From Paucibacter sediminis (GTDB taxonomy: Bacteria; Pseudomonadota; Gammaproteobacteria; Burkholderiales; Burkholderiaceae_C), in assembly GCF_030254645.1 (NCBI RefSeq), contig NZ_CP116346.1, positions 1,840,001 to 1,904,000 of the forward strand: DNA of 64,000 bases, in the 5' to 3' direction. Below are positions 34,136-44,156 of this stretch, piece after piece. The notes under the pieces are model-generated. The model saw nothing but the letters and a program-made list of their open reading frames with translations. It was not told the DNA's origin and ran no database searches. How positions within the stretch are numbered: position 1 is the first letter of the stretch; every line of letters starts with the position of its first letter. Both the position numbers and the translations under genes were made by a program.

Positions 34136-35444
34136 CAACGCCACCGCCGGCTGGAGCCTGGAGCGGCGCCTGCGTCGGCGCATGCTGTTGGCCCTGCTGC
34201 TGGCCTGGCTGCTCGGCAGCGGCGTGGCCCTGCTGGCGGTGCAGGAGGAAACCGACGAGGTGCTGGACAGCGCCCTGGTCGAGACCGGCCAGCATCTGCT
34301 GGGCCTGGGCGATGCGGTGCTGGGCAGCGTGGCCCTGCAGGGCGCGCCGGCGGGCTTTGCCGCGCACGAGGAATTCGTCGTCTACCAGGTGCTGGATGCG
34401 CAGGGCCGCCTGCGCTGGCGCTCGCACCGCGCGCCCGAGGCGCAGCTGGCGCCGGCGGTGCGGCCGGGCCTGCTGAACCATGGCGCCTGGCGCGTGGCGG
34501 TGCTGGACTCGCGCGCCAGCGCCTACCGCGTGCTGGTGGCCGAGCCGCTGGCGCACCGTGCCGAGGTGCTGTGGGAGGCCGCGCTGGCGATGCTGCTGCC
34601 GCTGCTGGCCCTGCTGCCGCTGAGCTGGCTGATCCTGCACCTGCTGCTGCGCGCCAGCTTCCGCAGCCTGGCGCCGGTGCAGCAGGCGCTGCGCGGCGAT
34701 GCCCAGGCCGCCCTGCCGCTGCAGGGCATGCCGCAGGAGTGGCTGCCGCTGCTGCAGGAGGTGAATGCGATGCGGGCGCGCCAGCAGATGATGGTGGAGG
34801 CCGAGCGCGCCTTCGCCGGCCAGATGGCGCATGAGTTGCGCACCCCGCTGGCGGCGGCGCGCGCCCAGGTGCAGCGCCTGCTGCAGGTGCTGGGCCCGGC
34901 GGCGCCGCCGGCGCAGGCCGAGCGCGCCGGCGCGGTGCTCAAGCAGCTGGACCGCGTCAGCGCGCTGGCCGCGCGCCTGCTGGAGCTGGCGCGGGTGGAC
35001 GCCGGCCTGGCGCTGCGCCGCGAGCCGGTGGACCTCAAGCTGCTGGCGCGCCTGGTGCTGGACGAGTTCGAGCATGGCGGCCAGCGCCCGCCGCAGCTGC
35101 ATCTGTGCGAGGCCCCGGCCCTGGTGCTGGGCGACATGGACGCGCTGGGCATCGCGCTGCGCAACCTGGTGCACAACGCGCGCCTGCATGGCGGCGCGGA
35201 GGCGAACGTCGAGCTGCTGGTGGAGCCGGCGCGCCTGTGCGTGCGCGACGACGGGCCTGGCCTGGACGCCGGCCGGCTGGCGCAACTCAGGCAAGACCTG
35301 ACCCTGGGTCAGGGGCCGCAGGCGCGGCTGGGGCTGGCCCTGGTGCACAAGATTGCCGAGCAGTCGGGGGCGCTGCTGCGGCTGCGCTCGCCCTGCGCGG
35401 GCGGGCGCGGCTTCGAGGCCAGCATCGAGTGGGCACGGCCATGA
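34125..35444 (+). CDS. sensor histidine kinase
   Basis: A 439-residue membrane kinase starting at TTG (34125) within the overlap with the regulator gene; no closer in-frame ATG gives the first membrane helix. TM1 is LLALLLAWLLGSGVALLAV (about 21-39) and TM2 around LAMLLPLLALLPLSWLIL (about 150-170). A short periplasmic domain lies between. The H-box is MAHELRTPLAAA (His about 235), N-box LRNLVHNARLHGG, G1-box VRDDGPGLD and G2-box LGLALVHK. No PAS or extracytoplasmic domain that I recognise indicates the signal. QseC/PmrB-type. Confidence 0.92.
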
Positions 35445-35448
35445 ATGA

Positions 35449-35474
35449 AAAAGGGCTCCCGAAGGAGCCCTGTG
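35449..35474 (-). terminator. rho-independent terminator of the Oar-like receptor gene
   Basis: AGGGCTCC (35452-35459) and GGAGCCCT (35464-35471) enclose CGAA; on the minus strand the stem is followed by TTTTT. It sits between the convergent kinase and receptor genes and may serve both directions weakly, but the T run favours the minus strand. Confidence 0.85.
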
Positions 35475-35499
35475 TGCCACGCAAGCGCGCGGGTTCTGG

Positions 35500-38400
35500 T
35501 TAGAACTCGTACTTCGCGGTGACCTGCACGGCCCACTGCGATTCGCCCTTGTTCTGGCGCGTCTCGTAGTCGTCCAGGCCGGTCACGCCGTAGACGTACT
35601 TGCCGCCCTGCATGCCGGCGAAGTTGACGAAGCCGCGGCGGTTGCCGCCGTTGCCGCCACCCAGGGTGAAGGGGATCTCGTCGATGCGGCCCCAGCTCTT
35701 GTTGAGCATGTTGCCGATGTTGAGGAAGTCCATCGTGATCACGCCCTTGTGGCCGGCGAACAGGCCCGGCACTTCCTGGCTCAGGCGCAGGTCGAAGGTG
35801 TTGGCGAACTTGGACTTGGCGCTGTTGCGTCCGATCACGCTGCCGCGTGCGGCATCGAGGTCGGGGTTGGCAGCCACGATTTCCCAGAAGCGTGCTTCGG
35901 CGGCGGCGGCGTTGTTCAGGCCGCTGTTGGGCGCGCCGCGGAAGATCACCTCACCCGAGCCCGGTGCCTTCGGGATGTACATCAGGTCGTTGCCGTTGAT
36001 GCCGTCGCCGTTCATGTCGTTCTTGAAGGTCCAGCTGTAGGGCTTGCCCGAACGGCCTTCGTACACCAGGCCGACCGTGGTCTTGTACTGGCTGATGAAG
36101 GCCTTGGACCAGTTCACGGCACCGCTGAAGCGGTTCTGGATCAGGTAGGACGACTTGGAGGCCACGTCCTCGTTCGGGTTGAACACGGCGCGGTTGGCGT
36201 AGTTCGAGAACGAGGTGGAGGAGGTCAGCGGGCTGACTTCCTTGGCGGTGGTGTAGGTGTAGGCCGTCGACCAGTTCCAGCCGGTGTTGTTCTGGCCCAG
36301 CGACAGGGTCAATGCCTGGCCGCCACCCTTGCTGGTGCGCTCGGCCACGATCACATTGCCCCAGGCGGTGTCGCGGTTGGCGCGGTTGGAACCACCGCAG
36401 CCGCTGATGAAGGCCGGGCCGCCATTCCAGCACTTCGTGCCGTCCAGACCGGCGGCGTTGTAGTACAGCTCGCGGCCATCCGGGCCCGTACCCGTGGGCG
36501 TGCCCAGGTTCAGGTTGCGGTAGTTGATGCCGTCCTTGGTCTTGGTCAGCACCACTTCGGCACCGGCCACCAGGCTGTAGGGCAGCTCGGCGTCGAAGGC
36601 CAGGTTCATCTTCCAGACCGAGGGCTGGCGCAGACCGGGGTCCAGGAAGTCGATGTTGGCGGCCGGGGGCACGCCGGTGATCGAGGTCGGGTTGTTGGCG
36701 TCAGCGTTGAACAGCAGGCTGGCCGGGCACAGCGGGTTGGTGGTGTTGCAGTTCAGGTTGGCCGTGGCCATGCCGGTGTTGGAGAAGGGGTTGGACAGCC
36801 AGACATTGGCGGCTGCGCCCTGGAACAGACCGAAGCCACCGCGCAGCTGCTGCTTTTCCTTGGCCTTGGCGTTCAGCGTGTAGTTGAAGCCGAAGCGCGG
36901 CTGGAACAGGCTGGCGCCGTCCATGGTCTTGCTGTTGTCGTAGCCAAACTTGGTCTTGGCAGCCTGGTTGAACAGCGGTGCATCGGGGATGTCGACCTGG
37001 TCGACGCGCGCGCCCACGGTCAGGTTCAGCTTGTCGTTGACGGTCCAGGTGTCCTGCACGAATAGGCCGATGTTGTTCAGCTTCCACAGCGCCACGCCGT
37101 CTTCCAGCGTCTTGCCGGTCAGCGGCAGCTGCACCACATAGGTGGAGGGCTTGCCGGCCTGGAACAGGGCCACCGGGTCCGCACCGCGGAAGGTGTAGGT
37201 GCCCTTGGTGTTCTGCAGGAAGGCGTTGTAGGTGTCGTTGCTGCTGTAGTCGGCGCCGAACTTGATCTCGTGGTCGTCCTTCACCCAGTTGCCGGCGAAA
37301 TAGGCGTCCTTGGTGTCGGTGCGCAGGATGTTGAAGTGGCGGCTGTTCTCGGTGCCGAAGAACAGCGAGCGGTCGCCGCTGGCGGTGCCCGCGGGCGCGG
37401 CGCCGGTCCAGGTCAGCTGGATCTGCGGCAGGTTGGCAGCGTTTTCAGGCACGCTGTCGTACTTGCGGCTGGAGACCTTGACTTCGGTGGAGAAGTTGTC
37501 GGTCCAGTCGGAGAACCACTGGCCCACCACCGTCTCGATGCTCTTCTTCTGGCTCCACCAGTAGGAGTTCAGCGACAGCGAGGTCGAGCTGAAGCCGGCG
37601 AAGGTCGGGTCGCCCTGCTCGGTCTTCGCATAGCGCAGGTTGGCGCGCTGCTTGTCGGTGATGTTCCAGTCCAGCTTGAGCAGGTAGTCCTTGACCTTCA
37701 GCTCGACGCCGGCGGGGATCTCCGTGCTGCCCACGTCGATGCCCCATTTGTCCTTGGCGACCTTGATGGCGGCGTCGATCTGGGCGGGCGTGATGCCCAC
37801 ATTGGTCAGAGCGCTGCCCACCGGGCCGAAGCTGGGGGTCGCGCGGGTGCTCTTGAGCTCTTCGTAGTTAGCGAAGAAGAACAGCTTGTCCTTGATGATC
37901 GGGCCACCCAGGGTGAAGCCCTTGGTGTCTTCCTTGAAAGTCGCGGGCTGGAAGTAGCCCTGGGTGCCGCGGTTGTAGCGCTGGCCGGCCATGCTGTCGT
38001 CGCGGTAGACGTAATAGACGCTGCCCTTGTACTCATTGGTACCGGACTTGGTCACCGCGTTGATGTTGGCGCCCGTGTAGCCCTTCTGGGTCACGTCGTA
38101 GTTGGAGAGGTTGACCTGCACCGCCTGGATCGCGTCGATCGAGATCGGCTGCTTGGCGGTGGGCAGGTTGTTGGCCTCCAGGCCGAAGGTGTCGTTGGTG
38201 GAGACGCCGTCGATGGTGATCGAGTTGAAGCGGGTGTTCTGGCCCATGGCCGAGATCTCGCCGCGCTCCTTGTCGGTCTGCGCCAGACGGGGGTCCAGGC
38301 GCGCATAGTCCTGCAGATTGCGCTGGATCGAAGCGTAGGCGTCGAGCTCCTTGCGGCCCAGGCTGGTGCCGGCGCCTTGCGAAGCGCTGTCGAACTTGCT

Positions 38401-38790
38401 CGCCACGGCGCTGCCGGTCACCACCACCTGGCTCAGCACATTGCCGCCCAGGGTGAGGTCGAGGTTCAGGGATTCGGCCAGGGCGAGGTAGATGCCATCG
38501 CGGCTTTCCTTCTCGCTGCCCTTGCTGGCGGTCACCGTGTAGGGGCCGCCCACGCGCAGGCCGCGCACGCTGTAGCGGCCCTCGCCGTCCGTGGTGATGT
38601 TGTTCACCGAGCCCGACTCACGGTGCACGATGCTCACCGTGGCGCCCGCCACCGGCTTGCCATCGGCGCCGATGATGCGGCCAGCCACGGCCGAGGTGGT
38701 GTTCTGCGCGAACGCGGGGGCTGCCGCGACGATGGCAACGGCCACGCTGAGTGCCGTCCTCGAAAATCCAGACCAATCTTTGCTGCTCAT
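35500..38790 (-). CDS. TonB-dependent receptor with N-terminal carboxypeptidase-regulatory-like domain (Oar-like)
   Basis: A 1096-residue protein with a signal peptide (MSSKDWSGFSRTALSVAVAI...AFA). A carboxypeptidase-regulatory-like/CNA-B domain follows (about 32-110, RIIGADGKPVAGATVSIVHR, GRYSVRGLRVGGPYTV). The plug is at about 120-260 (VVVTGSAVASKFD, ITIDGVSTNDTFGL, AVQVNLSNYDVTQKGYTGAN, NAVTKSGTNEYKGSVYYV) and the barrel ends TAKYEF with a terminal aromatic. Oar-like receptors are linked to protein or peptide uptake and to adhesion in myxobacteria and Xanthomonadales; the ligand here is unknown. It is transcribed alone. Confidence 0.9.
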   Translation of the reverse strand: MSSKDWSGFSRTALSVAVAIVAAAPAFAQNTTSAVAGRIIGADGKPVAGATVSIVHRESGSVNNITTDGEGRYSVRGLRVGGPYTVTASKGSEKESRDGIYLALAESLNLDLTLGGNVLSQVVVTGSAVASKFDSASQGAGTSLGRKELDAYASIQRNLQDYARLDPRLAQTDKERGEISAMGQNTRFNSITIDGVSTNDTFGLEANNLPTAKQPISIDAIQAVQVNLSNYDVTQKGYTGANINAVTKSGTNEYKGSVYYVYRDDSMAGQRYNRGTQGYFQPATFKEDTKGFTLGGPIIKDKLFFFANYEELKSTRATPSFGPVGSALTNVGITPAQIDAAIKVAKDKWGIDVGSTEIPAGVELKVKDYLLKLDWNITDKQRANLRYAKTEQGDPTFAGFSSTSLSLNSYWWSQKKSIETVVGQWFSDWTDNFSTEVKVSSRKYDSVPENAANLPQIQLTWTGAAPAGTASGDRSLFFGTENSRHFNILRTDTKDAYFAGNWVKDDHEIKFGADYSSNDTYNAFLQNTKGTYTFRGADPVALFQAGKPSTYVVQLPLTGKTLEDGVALWKLNNIGLFVQDTWTVNDKLNLTVGARVDQVDIPDAPLFNQAAKTKFGYDNSKTMDGASLFQPRFGFNYTLNAKAKEKQQLRGGFGLFQGAAANVWLSNPFSNTGMATANLNCNTTNPLCPASLLFNADANNPTSITGVPPAANIDFLDPGLRQPSVWKMNLAFDAELPYSLVAGAEVVLTKTKDGINYRNLNLGTPTGTGPDGRELYYNAAGLDGTKCWNGGPAFISGCGGSNRANRDTAWGNVIVAERTSKGGGQALTLSLGQNNTGWNWSTAYTYTTAKEVSPLTSSTSFSNYANRAVFNPNEDVASKSSYLIQNRFSGAVNWSKAFISQYKTTVGLVYEGRSGKPYSWTFKNDMNGDGINGNDLMYIPKAPGSGEVIFRGAPNSGLNNAAAAEARFWEIVAANPDLDAARGSVIGRNSAKSKFANTFDLRLSQEVPGLFAGHKGVITMDFLNIGNMLNKSWGRIDEIPFTLGGGNGGNRRGFVNFAGMQGGKYVYGVTGLDDYETRQNKGESQWAVQVTAKYEF

Positions 38791-39389
38791 CCTGCATGCT
38801 CCATGTTGAGAATTCAGTGACCGAATCCTGGCGCGCCGAAACACCTTGAAGCCGGTCCGCAAACGTTTGACGTTGCAGTTTTCCGGCAAAAAAATGGCCC
38901 CAGGGGGTCTTCAAAGGGTTTTCGGCAGGCCGGACAAGCGCGCCAACTCGCACTCATCCCACTTCTATCCAAGTGAAAAGCCTACCAGCGGGGCCTTTCC
39001 ACTTCAATCCGCGCGTTCCCAGGATTGCCAGGTCCCGGGCCTGCCTCGCGCCATGCCTGGTGGCGCAAAAGCGGTGCGGATTCGATCGTCCACGGGGTGC
39101 AGTCTGGGGCCTGGATATTGAGCTTTTGTGACCTTGTCACAGAGTGTGTCCTGTGGCCCACATCGGCCGGGCGGCGGCGGCTGCGCCGGCCACGAGCCGG
39201 CCCCAGGCTGGTGCACGCATGGGCAGCAGCCCCGGGTTTTGGCACCCTGCGAGGGCGAATTGCGGCGTGCATGTTTTTTGCCAGCCGTTGCTCAAAGTCC
39301 ACAAGCTGGGTGCGAATTCCCCGGCGACGCTGCGGCATGATGCTGTGAGACCTGCCTGCCCAGGCGGGGCGGTTCCGACCGGGGGACGC
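38791..39389. other. 600-base intergenic region between divergent genes
   Basis: Contains the divergent promoters of the Oar-like receptor and patatin genes. A perfect dyad TGTGAC-CTT-GTCACA is at 39127-39141. It resembles a CRP/FNR-type half-site pair but has a one-base shorter spacer than TGTGA-N6-TCACA. I see no convincing coding frame; open frames here run without a start, family similarity or codon bias. A run of seven A at about 38888 and a CCCCAGGGGG stretch are the only other notable features. Confidence 0.6.
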
Positions 39390-40445
39390 ATGGCGCGCGC
39401 ATCCAAGAAACCAGCGGGCGAGGAAAGAAAAGCCATCAATCTGGCGCTGCAGGGCGGTGGCTCGCATGGCGCGTTCACCTGGGGCGTGCTGGATGCGCTG
39501 CTGGCCGACGGCCGCCTGCGCATCGAGGCCATCAGCGCTACCAGCGCCGGCAGCCTGAACGCGGTGGCCCTGGCCGACGGCCTGCGGCGCGGCGGGCCCG
39601 AGGGCGCGCGGCAGGCGCTCGCCGGGCTCTGGCAGGCGGTGGCCGCGGCCGGCCGGCTGACGCCTTGGCAAGCACCCTGGCTGGAAGCCTTCATGCAGGG
39701 CTGGCAACGGGCGCTGCCGCCCGAGTTCTCGCCGCAGCACTGGTGGGCCGGCAGCCTGCTGCAGGCCTTCTCGCCCTACCAGCTCAACCCGCTCAATATC
39801 AACCCGCTGCGGCAGTTGCTGCAGCAATGCGTGGATCTCGACGCGCTGCGCCGGGCGCTGCCGCTGAAACTGTTCCTCAGCGCCACCAATGTCGAGACCG
39901 GCAAGATCCGCGTCTTCAGCGGCAGCGAGATCACGGCCGATGCGGTGCTGGCCAGCGCCTGCCTGCCCAGCCTGTTCCAGGCGGTGGAAATCGACGGCGA
40001 GTATTTCTGGGACGGCGGCTTCATGGGCAACCCGGCGATCTTCCCGCTCATCTATGAGGACGTCAGCGCCGACGTGCTGATCGTGCATGTGAACCCGCTG
40101 GTGCGCCGGGGCGTGCCGCGCACGGCGGCCGAGATCGCCAACCGCGTCAACGAGATCAGCTTCAACTCCTCGCTGATGCGCGAGATGCGCGCCATCGCCT
40201 TTGTCACCAGCCTGATCGACCGCGGCAAACTGGCGCCCGCGGACGCGCGCCGCATGCGCATCCACTCGATACGCTGCGACGAGCTGCTGGCGGCCCAGGC
40301 GGCCAGCAGCAAGCTGGATATTGGCTGGGCCTATTTGTGCGAGTTGCGCGATGCCGGCCGCGCCCAGGCCGAGGCCTGGCTGGCGGCGCATGTCGAGCAG
40401 GTCGGCCAGGCCTCCACGGTCGACATCCGCGCCGAGTTCCTCTAG
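39390..40445 (+). CDS. patatin-like phospholipase
   Basis: A 351-residue protein. The oxyanion-hole motif GGGSHG is at about 22-27 (LALQGGGSHGAFTWG). The nucleophile elbow is ISATSAGSLNAV (Ser about 53), an A-T-S-A-G form of GxSxG seen in a subgroup of bacterial patatins. The catalytic Asp is in the DGG motif of FWDGGFMGNP. There is no signal peptide. The family includes phospholipases A and acylhydrolases. The start ATG has GGGGGA just before it. Convergent with digH seven bases away; no operon partners. Confidence 0.88.
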   Translation: MARASKKPAGEERKAINLALQGGGSHGAFTWGVLDALLADGRLRIEAISATSAGSLNAVALADGLRRGGPEGARQALAGLWQAVAAAGRLTPWQAPWLEAFMQGWQRALPPEFSPQHWWAGSLLQAFSPYQLNPLNINPLRQLLQQCVDLDALRRALPLKLFLSATNVETGKIRVFSGSEITADAVLASACLPSLFQAVEIDGEYFWDGGFMGNPAIFPLIYEDVSADVLIVHVNPLVRRGVPRTAAEIANRVNEISFNSSLMREMRAIAFVTSLIDRGKLAPADARRMRIHSIRCDELLAAQAASSKLDIGWAYLCELRDAGRAQAEAWLAAHVEQVGQASTVDIRAEFL

Positions 40446-40452
40446 AGGGTCC

Positions 40453-41724
40453 TTAAGGCCTGGGAGCCAGCCAGGGCATCACCGGTGGCAGGGCCGGCTC
40501 GGCATAGGGCCCGGCCAGCAGGGCATCGGCCAGGCCGCGCCGGTTCTGCGCCAGCGCCACTATGCTGAAATGGGCATGGCCCGAGCCGGGCGCGCGTGCG
40601 CGCGTGAGCGCGATCTGCCCCAGGATCTCGTCCACCGGCCAGCTGTCGGCCTTGTCGCTGATGCGGCTGGTGAACAGGCCCGGGTAGATATGCCGGCCCA
40701 GCGGGTTCTGACCATGCCAGTAGTCCAGCAGCACCTCGAACGCCTGCGCGGTCTGCGCGCGCGGCCAGTAGAGCTGCGGCGCCAGATAGTCCAGCCAGCC
40801 CTCGCGCAGCCAGCGCTCCACGTCGGCGTAGAGCTTGTCGTACTGCGAGAAGCCGGCAATGCCGGCCGGGCGCAGATCGGGGCGCGGCAGGCCGAAGGGG
40901 CTGATGCCCAGCTTGACCCATGGTTTTCCGGCTTCGCGCACCAACTGGTAGAGCTGCTGCACCAGGCGGTCGACGTTGTCGCGGCGCCAGTCGGCGCGGC
41001 TCAGGCCGCTGGCCCGGCCGTGGCGCTGCCAGCTCGGCTCGTCGGGGAAATCGAGCTCCTGCTTGTTGCCGTCCTGCACCGGGTAGGGATAGAAGTAATC
41101 GTCGATGTGGATGCCATCGACGTCGTAGCGCTGCAGCACATCGCGCACCACCGCCAGCGTGTGCGCGGCGGCCGCGGGCTCGCCGGGGTCGATCCAGAGC
41201 TGGTCGCCATAGCGCTTGACCCAGTCCGGCCGGGTCTGGCTCAGATGGCCGGCCGCGGCCGCCGAGCGCGCCTGGCTCTGGCGCGCGCGATAGGGATTGA
41301 ACCAGGCATGCAGTTCGAGCCCGCGCGCATGGGCCTCGCTCACCCAGGTGGCGAGGGGGTCGTAGAAGGGTTCGGGGGCCTGGCCCTGCGTGCCGCTCAG
41401 GTATTCGCTCCAGGGCTCCAGCGCCGAGGGGTAGAGCGCGTCGGCGCTGGTGCGCACCTGCAGGATGATGGTGTTGAGCCCGAGCGCCGCGGCGCGGTCC
41501 AGCAGGGCGTGAATCTCGACAATTTGCTCGGCGCTGCTCAAGGCCTTGCGGCTGGGCCAGTCGATATTCGCCACCGTGGCCACCCAGGCGGCGCGGAACT
41601 CGCGCGCCGGCGGTTTGGCCGGCGGGGCCGGTGGGGCGGGCGGCTCGGCCGGCGGGATGGGCAGGGGCGCGCAGCCGGCCAAGCCCATCATCGCCACGGC
41701 CGTCAGGGCCTTACGTCGTTGCAT
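40453..41724 (-). CDS. digH: family 10-like glycoside hydrolase, DigH/YddW-type lipoprotein
   Basis: A 423-residue lipoprotein (lipobox LAGC, Cys about 18) with a Pro-rich linker (about 22-42) and a TIM-barrel GHL10 (DUF187) domain: REFRAAWVATVANIDWPS, LGLNTIILQVRTSADALYPS, EAHARGLELHAWFNPYRA and VDGIHIDDYFYPYP with the DD pair that is likely catalytic. DigH of E. coli cleaves glycan strands that have lost their stem peptides (denuded glycan), after amidases have acted. It is the last gene of the murQ-ampG-nagX-digH transcript, six bases after nagX. Product sugars would be taken up by ampG/nagX-type transport. Function by homology to DigH is inferred from the fold and context. Confidence 0.85.
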   Translation of the reverse strand: MQRRKALTAVAMMGLAGCAPLPIPPAEPPAPPAPPAKPPAREFRAAWVATVANIDWPSRKALSSAEQIVEIHALLDRAAALGLNTIILQVRTSADALYPSALEPWSEYLSGTQGQAPEPFYDPLATWVSEAHARGLELHAWFNPYRARQSQARSAAAAGHLSQTRPDWVKRYGDQLWIDPGEPAAAAHTLAVVRDVLQRYDVDGIHIDDYFYPYPVQDGNKQELDFPDEPSWQRHGRASGLSRADWRRDNVDRLVQQLYQLVREAGKPWVKLGISPFGLPRPDLRPAGIAGFSQYDKLYADVERWLREGWLDYLAPQLYWPRAQTAQAFEVLLDYWHGQNPLGRHIYPGLFTSRISDKADSWPVDEILGQIALTRARAPGSGHAHFSIVALAQNRRGLADALLAGPYAEPALPPVMPWLAPRP

Positions 41725-41730
41725 GCAATC

Positions 41731-42885
41731 TCAAACCTTCACAAACCACCGCCTGCGCCACATGACCCAGGCCACCAGGTACATGCTGGCACAGAAAGCC
41801 AGGGCAAACAGCAGCGAGGCATTGCGCGGTGCCAGCTCCAAGGCCTGGATGGGGGCATACAGCAGGGCCTTGAGCGTGCGCTGGCTGCCGTCCGGCTGCG
41901 CCAGCTTGACGAAGCCCAGCAGCTTGGCCACCAGGCCCGAGAGCGCGAAGATGAACAGCGCGTTCATGCCGAACACCTGCAACGGCCTGGCCCAGCGCGC
42001 CAGGCGCGCGCGCAGCAACGGCAGGGGCATGGCGTCCAGCAGCCAGTAGAAGCTGCCGAACAGCAGGCAGGCCCAGCCCGTCATCGCCACCGTGTACGCG
42101 GGCGTCCAGAGATTCTTGTTGATGGGCATCAGCCAGGCGTCGAGCAGCTGGCCCAGCCACAGGCAGGCAAGACCTGACACCATGAACCACATGGCCTTCT
42201 CGACCGGCGCGCGCCGCGCCATCAGCCAGTGGCCGGTCAGCAGGCCGGCGATCTGGCTGGCCAGGGCCGGCAGGGTGGAGAGCAGGCCTTCCGGGTCCCA
42301 GTGCTTGCTCTTCGCCCACAGATGACCATCCATCAGCGCGCGGTCCAGCCAGGCGCCGGTGTCTTCGCCGGGCTGCAGCGAGCCGACATGCCACACGCCC
42401 TGGGCGTCCGGCACCGGCACGCACAGCATCAGCAGGCTGTAGAGCCCCAGCAGGGCCAGGGCCGCGGCCAGCTGCTGGCGCCAGCTCAGCAACAGCGCCA
42501 GCGGCGCGGCCAGCAGGGTGCACAGGCCCAGGCGCTGCAGCACACCGGGCCAGCGCAGGGTCTCGGGATGGAAGGCCGGGATGAGGTTGAGCGCCAGCCC
42601 GATCGCGATGATGACGAGGCCACGCCGCCAGGTCTGCAGCAGCAGGGCCTGCCGGGCGGCGCCCGCCGCGGCACGGCGGCCCAGGCTGATGTGCATGGCC
42701 ACGCCGCTGATGAAGACGAAGAAGGGAAAGATCCAGTCGGTGAAGGTCCAGCCATGCCACTCGGCATGCGCCAGCGGGCCGTACAGATGCGCCCAGTCGC
42801 CCGGGTTGTTAACCAGCAGCATGGCGGCGATGGTGAAGCCGCGGAAGGCGTCCAGGCTGGCCAGGCGCTGCTCGTCGTGCCTCAC
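41731..42885 (-). CDS. nagX: NagX-type membrane protein (DUF5009/acyltransferase-like)
   Basis: A 384-residue integral membrane protein. The GTG start at 42885 lies in the overlap with the ampG stop (GTGA). The N-terminal RLASLDAFRGFTIAAMLLVN and TFTDWIFPFFVFISGVAM segments are the NagX/COG4299 signature, followed by about eight hydrophobic helices and a late FGMNALFIFALSGLVAK. NagX genes are found in GlcNAc-use regulons and are linked to heparan-alpha-glucosaminide acetyltransferase-like proteins; the activity is not firmly established. Lies between ampG and digH. Confidence 0.87.
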   Translation of the reverse strand: MRHDEQRLASLDAFRGFTIAAMLLVNNPGDWAHLYGPLAHAEWHGWTFTDWIFPFFVFISGVAMHISLGRRAAAGAARQALLLQTWRRGLVIIAIGLALNLIPAFHPETLRWPGVLQRLGLCTLLAAPLALLLSWRQQLAAALALLGLYSLLMLCVPVPDAQGVWHVGSLQPGEDTGAWLDRALMDGHLWAKSKHWDPEGLLSTLPALASQIAGLLTGHWLMARRAPVEKAMWFMVSGLACLWLGQLLDAWLMPINKNLWTPAYTVAMTGWACLLFGSFYWLLDAMPLPLLRARLARWARPLQVFGMNALFIFALSGLVAKLLGFVKLAQPDGSQRTLKALLYAPIQALELAPRNASLLFALAFCASMYLVAWVMWRRRWFVKV

Positions 42886-44156
42886 GCGCCGGCCTCCTTC
42901 TTGCCGAAGCCTTCGGGCACCTTGAGCAGGGCCGTCATCGCGAACGAGGGCAGGGTGGCCAGCAGCACCCAGGCAAAGAACCAGGGGTAGCCGATCTGCG
43001 CCTGCAGCCAGCCGCTCCACATGCCCGGCAGCATCATGCCCAGGGCCATGAAGCCGGTGCAGATAGCGTAATGCGCGGTCTTGTGCGGCCCCTCGGCCAC
43101 CAGAATCATCACCATCAGATAGGCGGTGAAGCCCAGGCCGTAGCCGAACTGCTCCAGCGCCAGCGCTGCGCTCACCAGCCACAGGCTGCCGGGATGCATG
43201 AGCGCCATCAGCAGGAACACCAGGTTGGGCACATGCATGCTGAGGATGAGCGGCCAGAGTGCGCGCTTCAGGCCCACGCGCGAGATGATCCAGCCGCCCA
43301 GCAGGCCGCCCAGGGTCAGCGCCGTCAGGCCCACCGTGCCATAGGCGATGCCGACCTCCTTGGTACTGAGGCCCAGCCCGCCCTGCGCCGGTGCGTCCAG
43401 CAGAAAGGGCGTGGCCAGCTTCAGCAGCTGCGCCTCCGGGAAGCGGTAGAGCAGCAGATAGCCCAGGATCACCCCGATGGCGGGCTTGCGGAAATAGGCC
43501 TTGAAGACGGCGAAGAACTCCTGTATCGGCCGGCCGGTGCGCGCGGCCGGGCGATCCGCCGCCGGGCGCGGCAGCAGCGCGAGATGGTAGAGCGCCAGCA
43601 GCACGAAGGCCGCGGCCAGCAGCATGAAGACCTGGCTCCAGGCCGTGGCCATGCTGCCGCTGCGCTCCTGCAGCACGCCCGCCAGATAGACCAGGCCGCC
43701 CTGGCCGGCGATATTGGCGATGCGGTAGAAGGTCGAGCGCACGCCCACGAAGGCAGCCTGCTGGTGTTGTTGCAGCGCCAGCAGGTAGAAGCCGTCGGCG
43801 GCGATGTCGTGCGAGGCCGAGGCAAAAGCCATCAGCCAGAACACCGCCAGGCTGAGCTGGAACCAGGCCGGCAGCGGCAGTACCAGGGCCACGCCGGCCA
43901 GCGCCGCACCGACCAGGAACTGCAGCGCCCAGATCCAGCGCCGCTTGCTGCCCAGCAACTCGATCAGGGGCGACCACAGCGGCTTGATCACCCAGGGCAG
44001 GTAGAGCCAACTGGTGGTGAGCGCAATCTCGGTGTTGCTTAGCCCCAGGTTCTTGTACATCACCACCGAGAGCGTCATCACCACCACATAGGGGATGCCT
44101 TGCAGCAGGTAGAGGCTGGGGATCCAGACCCAGGGGCTGCGTGGCGCCGCCATCAT
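42882..44156 (-). CDS. ampG: AmpG-like major facilitator permease
   Basis: A 424-residue transporter with 12 predicted helices. The N-terminal helix WIPSLYLLQGIPYVVVMTLS is AmpG-like (LGF.SGLP in E. coli). A signature LYLPWVIKPLWSPLIELLGSKRRW, DIAADGFYLLAL and QAAFVGVRSTFYRIANIAGQGG follow. AmpG imports GlcNAc-anhydroMurNAc-peptides. Several Burkholderiales proteins of this branch import sugars instead, so ligand is inferred from neighbours murQ and nagX. Start codon shares one base with the murQ stop (TGATG); a second ATG follows three bases later. Confidence 0.85.
   Translation of the reverse strand: MMAAPRSPWVWIPSLYLLQGIPYVVVMTLSVVMYKNLGLSNTEIALTTSWLYLPWVIKPLWSPLIELLGSKRRWIWALQFLVGAALAGVALVLPLPAWFQLSLAVFWLMAFASASHDIAADGFYLLALQQHQQAAFVGVRSTFYRIANIAGQGGLVYLAGVLQERSGSMATAWSQVFMLLAAAFVLLALYHLALLPRPAADRPAARTGRPIQEFFAVFKAYFRKPAIGVILGYLLLYRFPEAQLLKLATPFLLDAPAQGGLGLSTKEVGIAYGTVGLTALTLGGLLGGWIISRVGLKRALWPLILSMHVPNLVFLLMALMHPGSLWLVSAALALEQFGYGLGFTAYLMVMILVAEGPHKTAHYAICTGFMALGMMLPGMWSGWLQAQIGYPWFFAWVLLATLPSFAMTALLKVPEGFGKKEAGA

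Noticed and set aside
39127-39141. Possible CRP/FNR site TGTGAC-CTT-GTCACA
   Set aside because: Symmetry is perfect but the spacing is one base short of the CRP consensus; kept only as a dyad in the intergenic entry.
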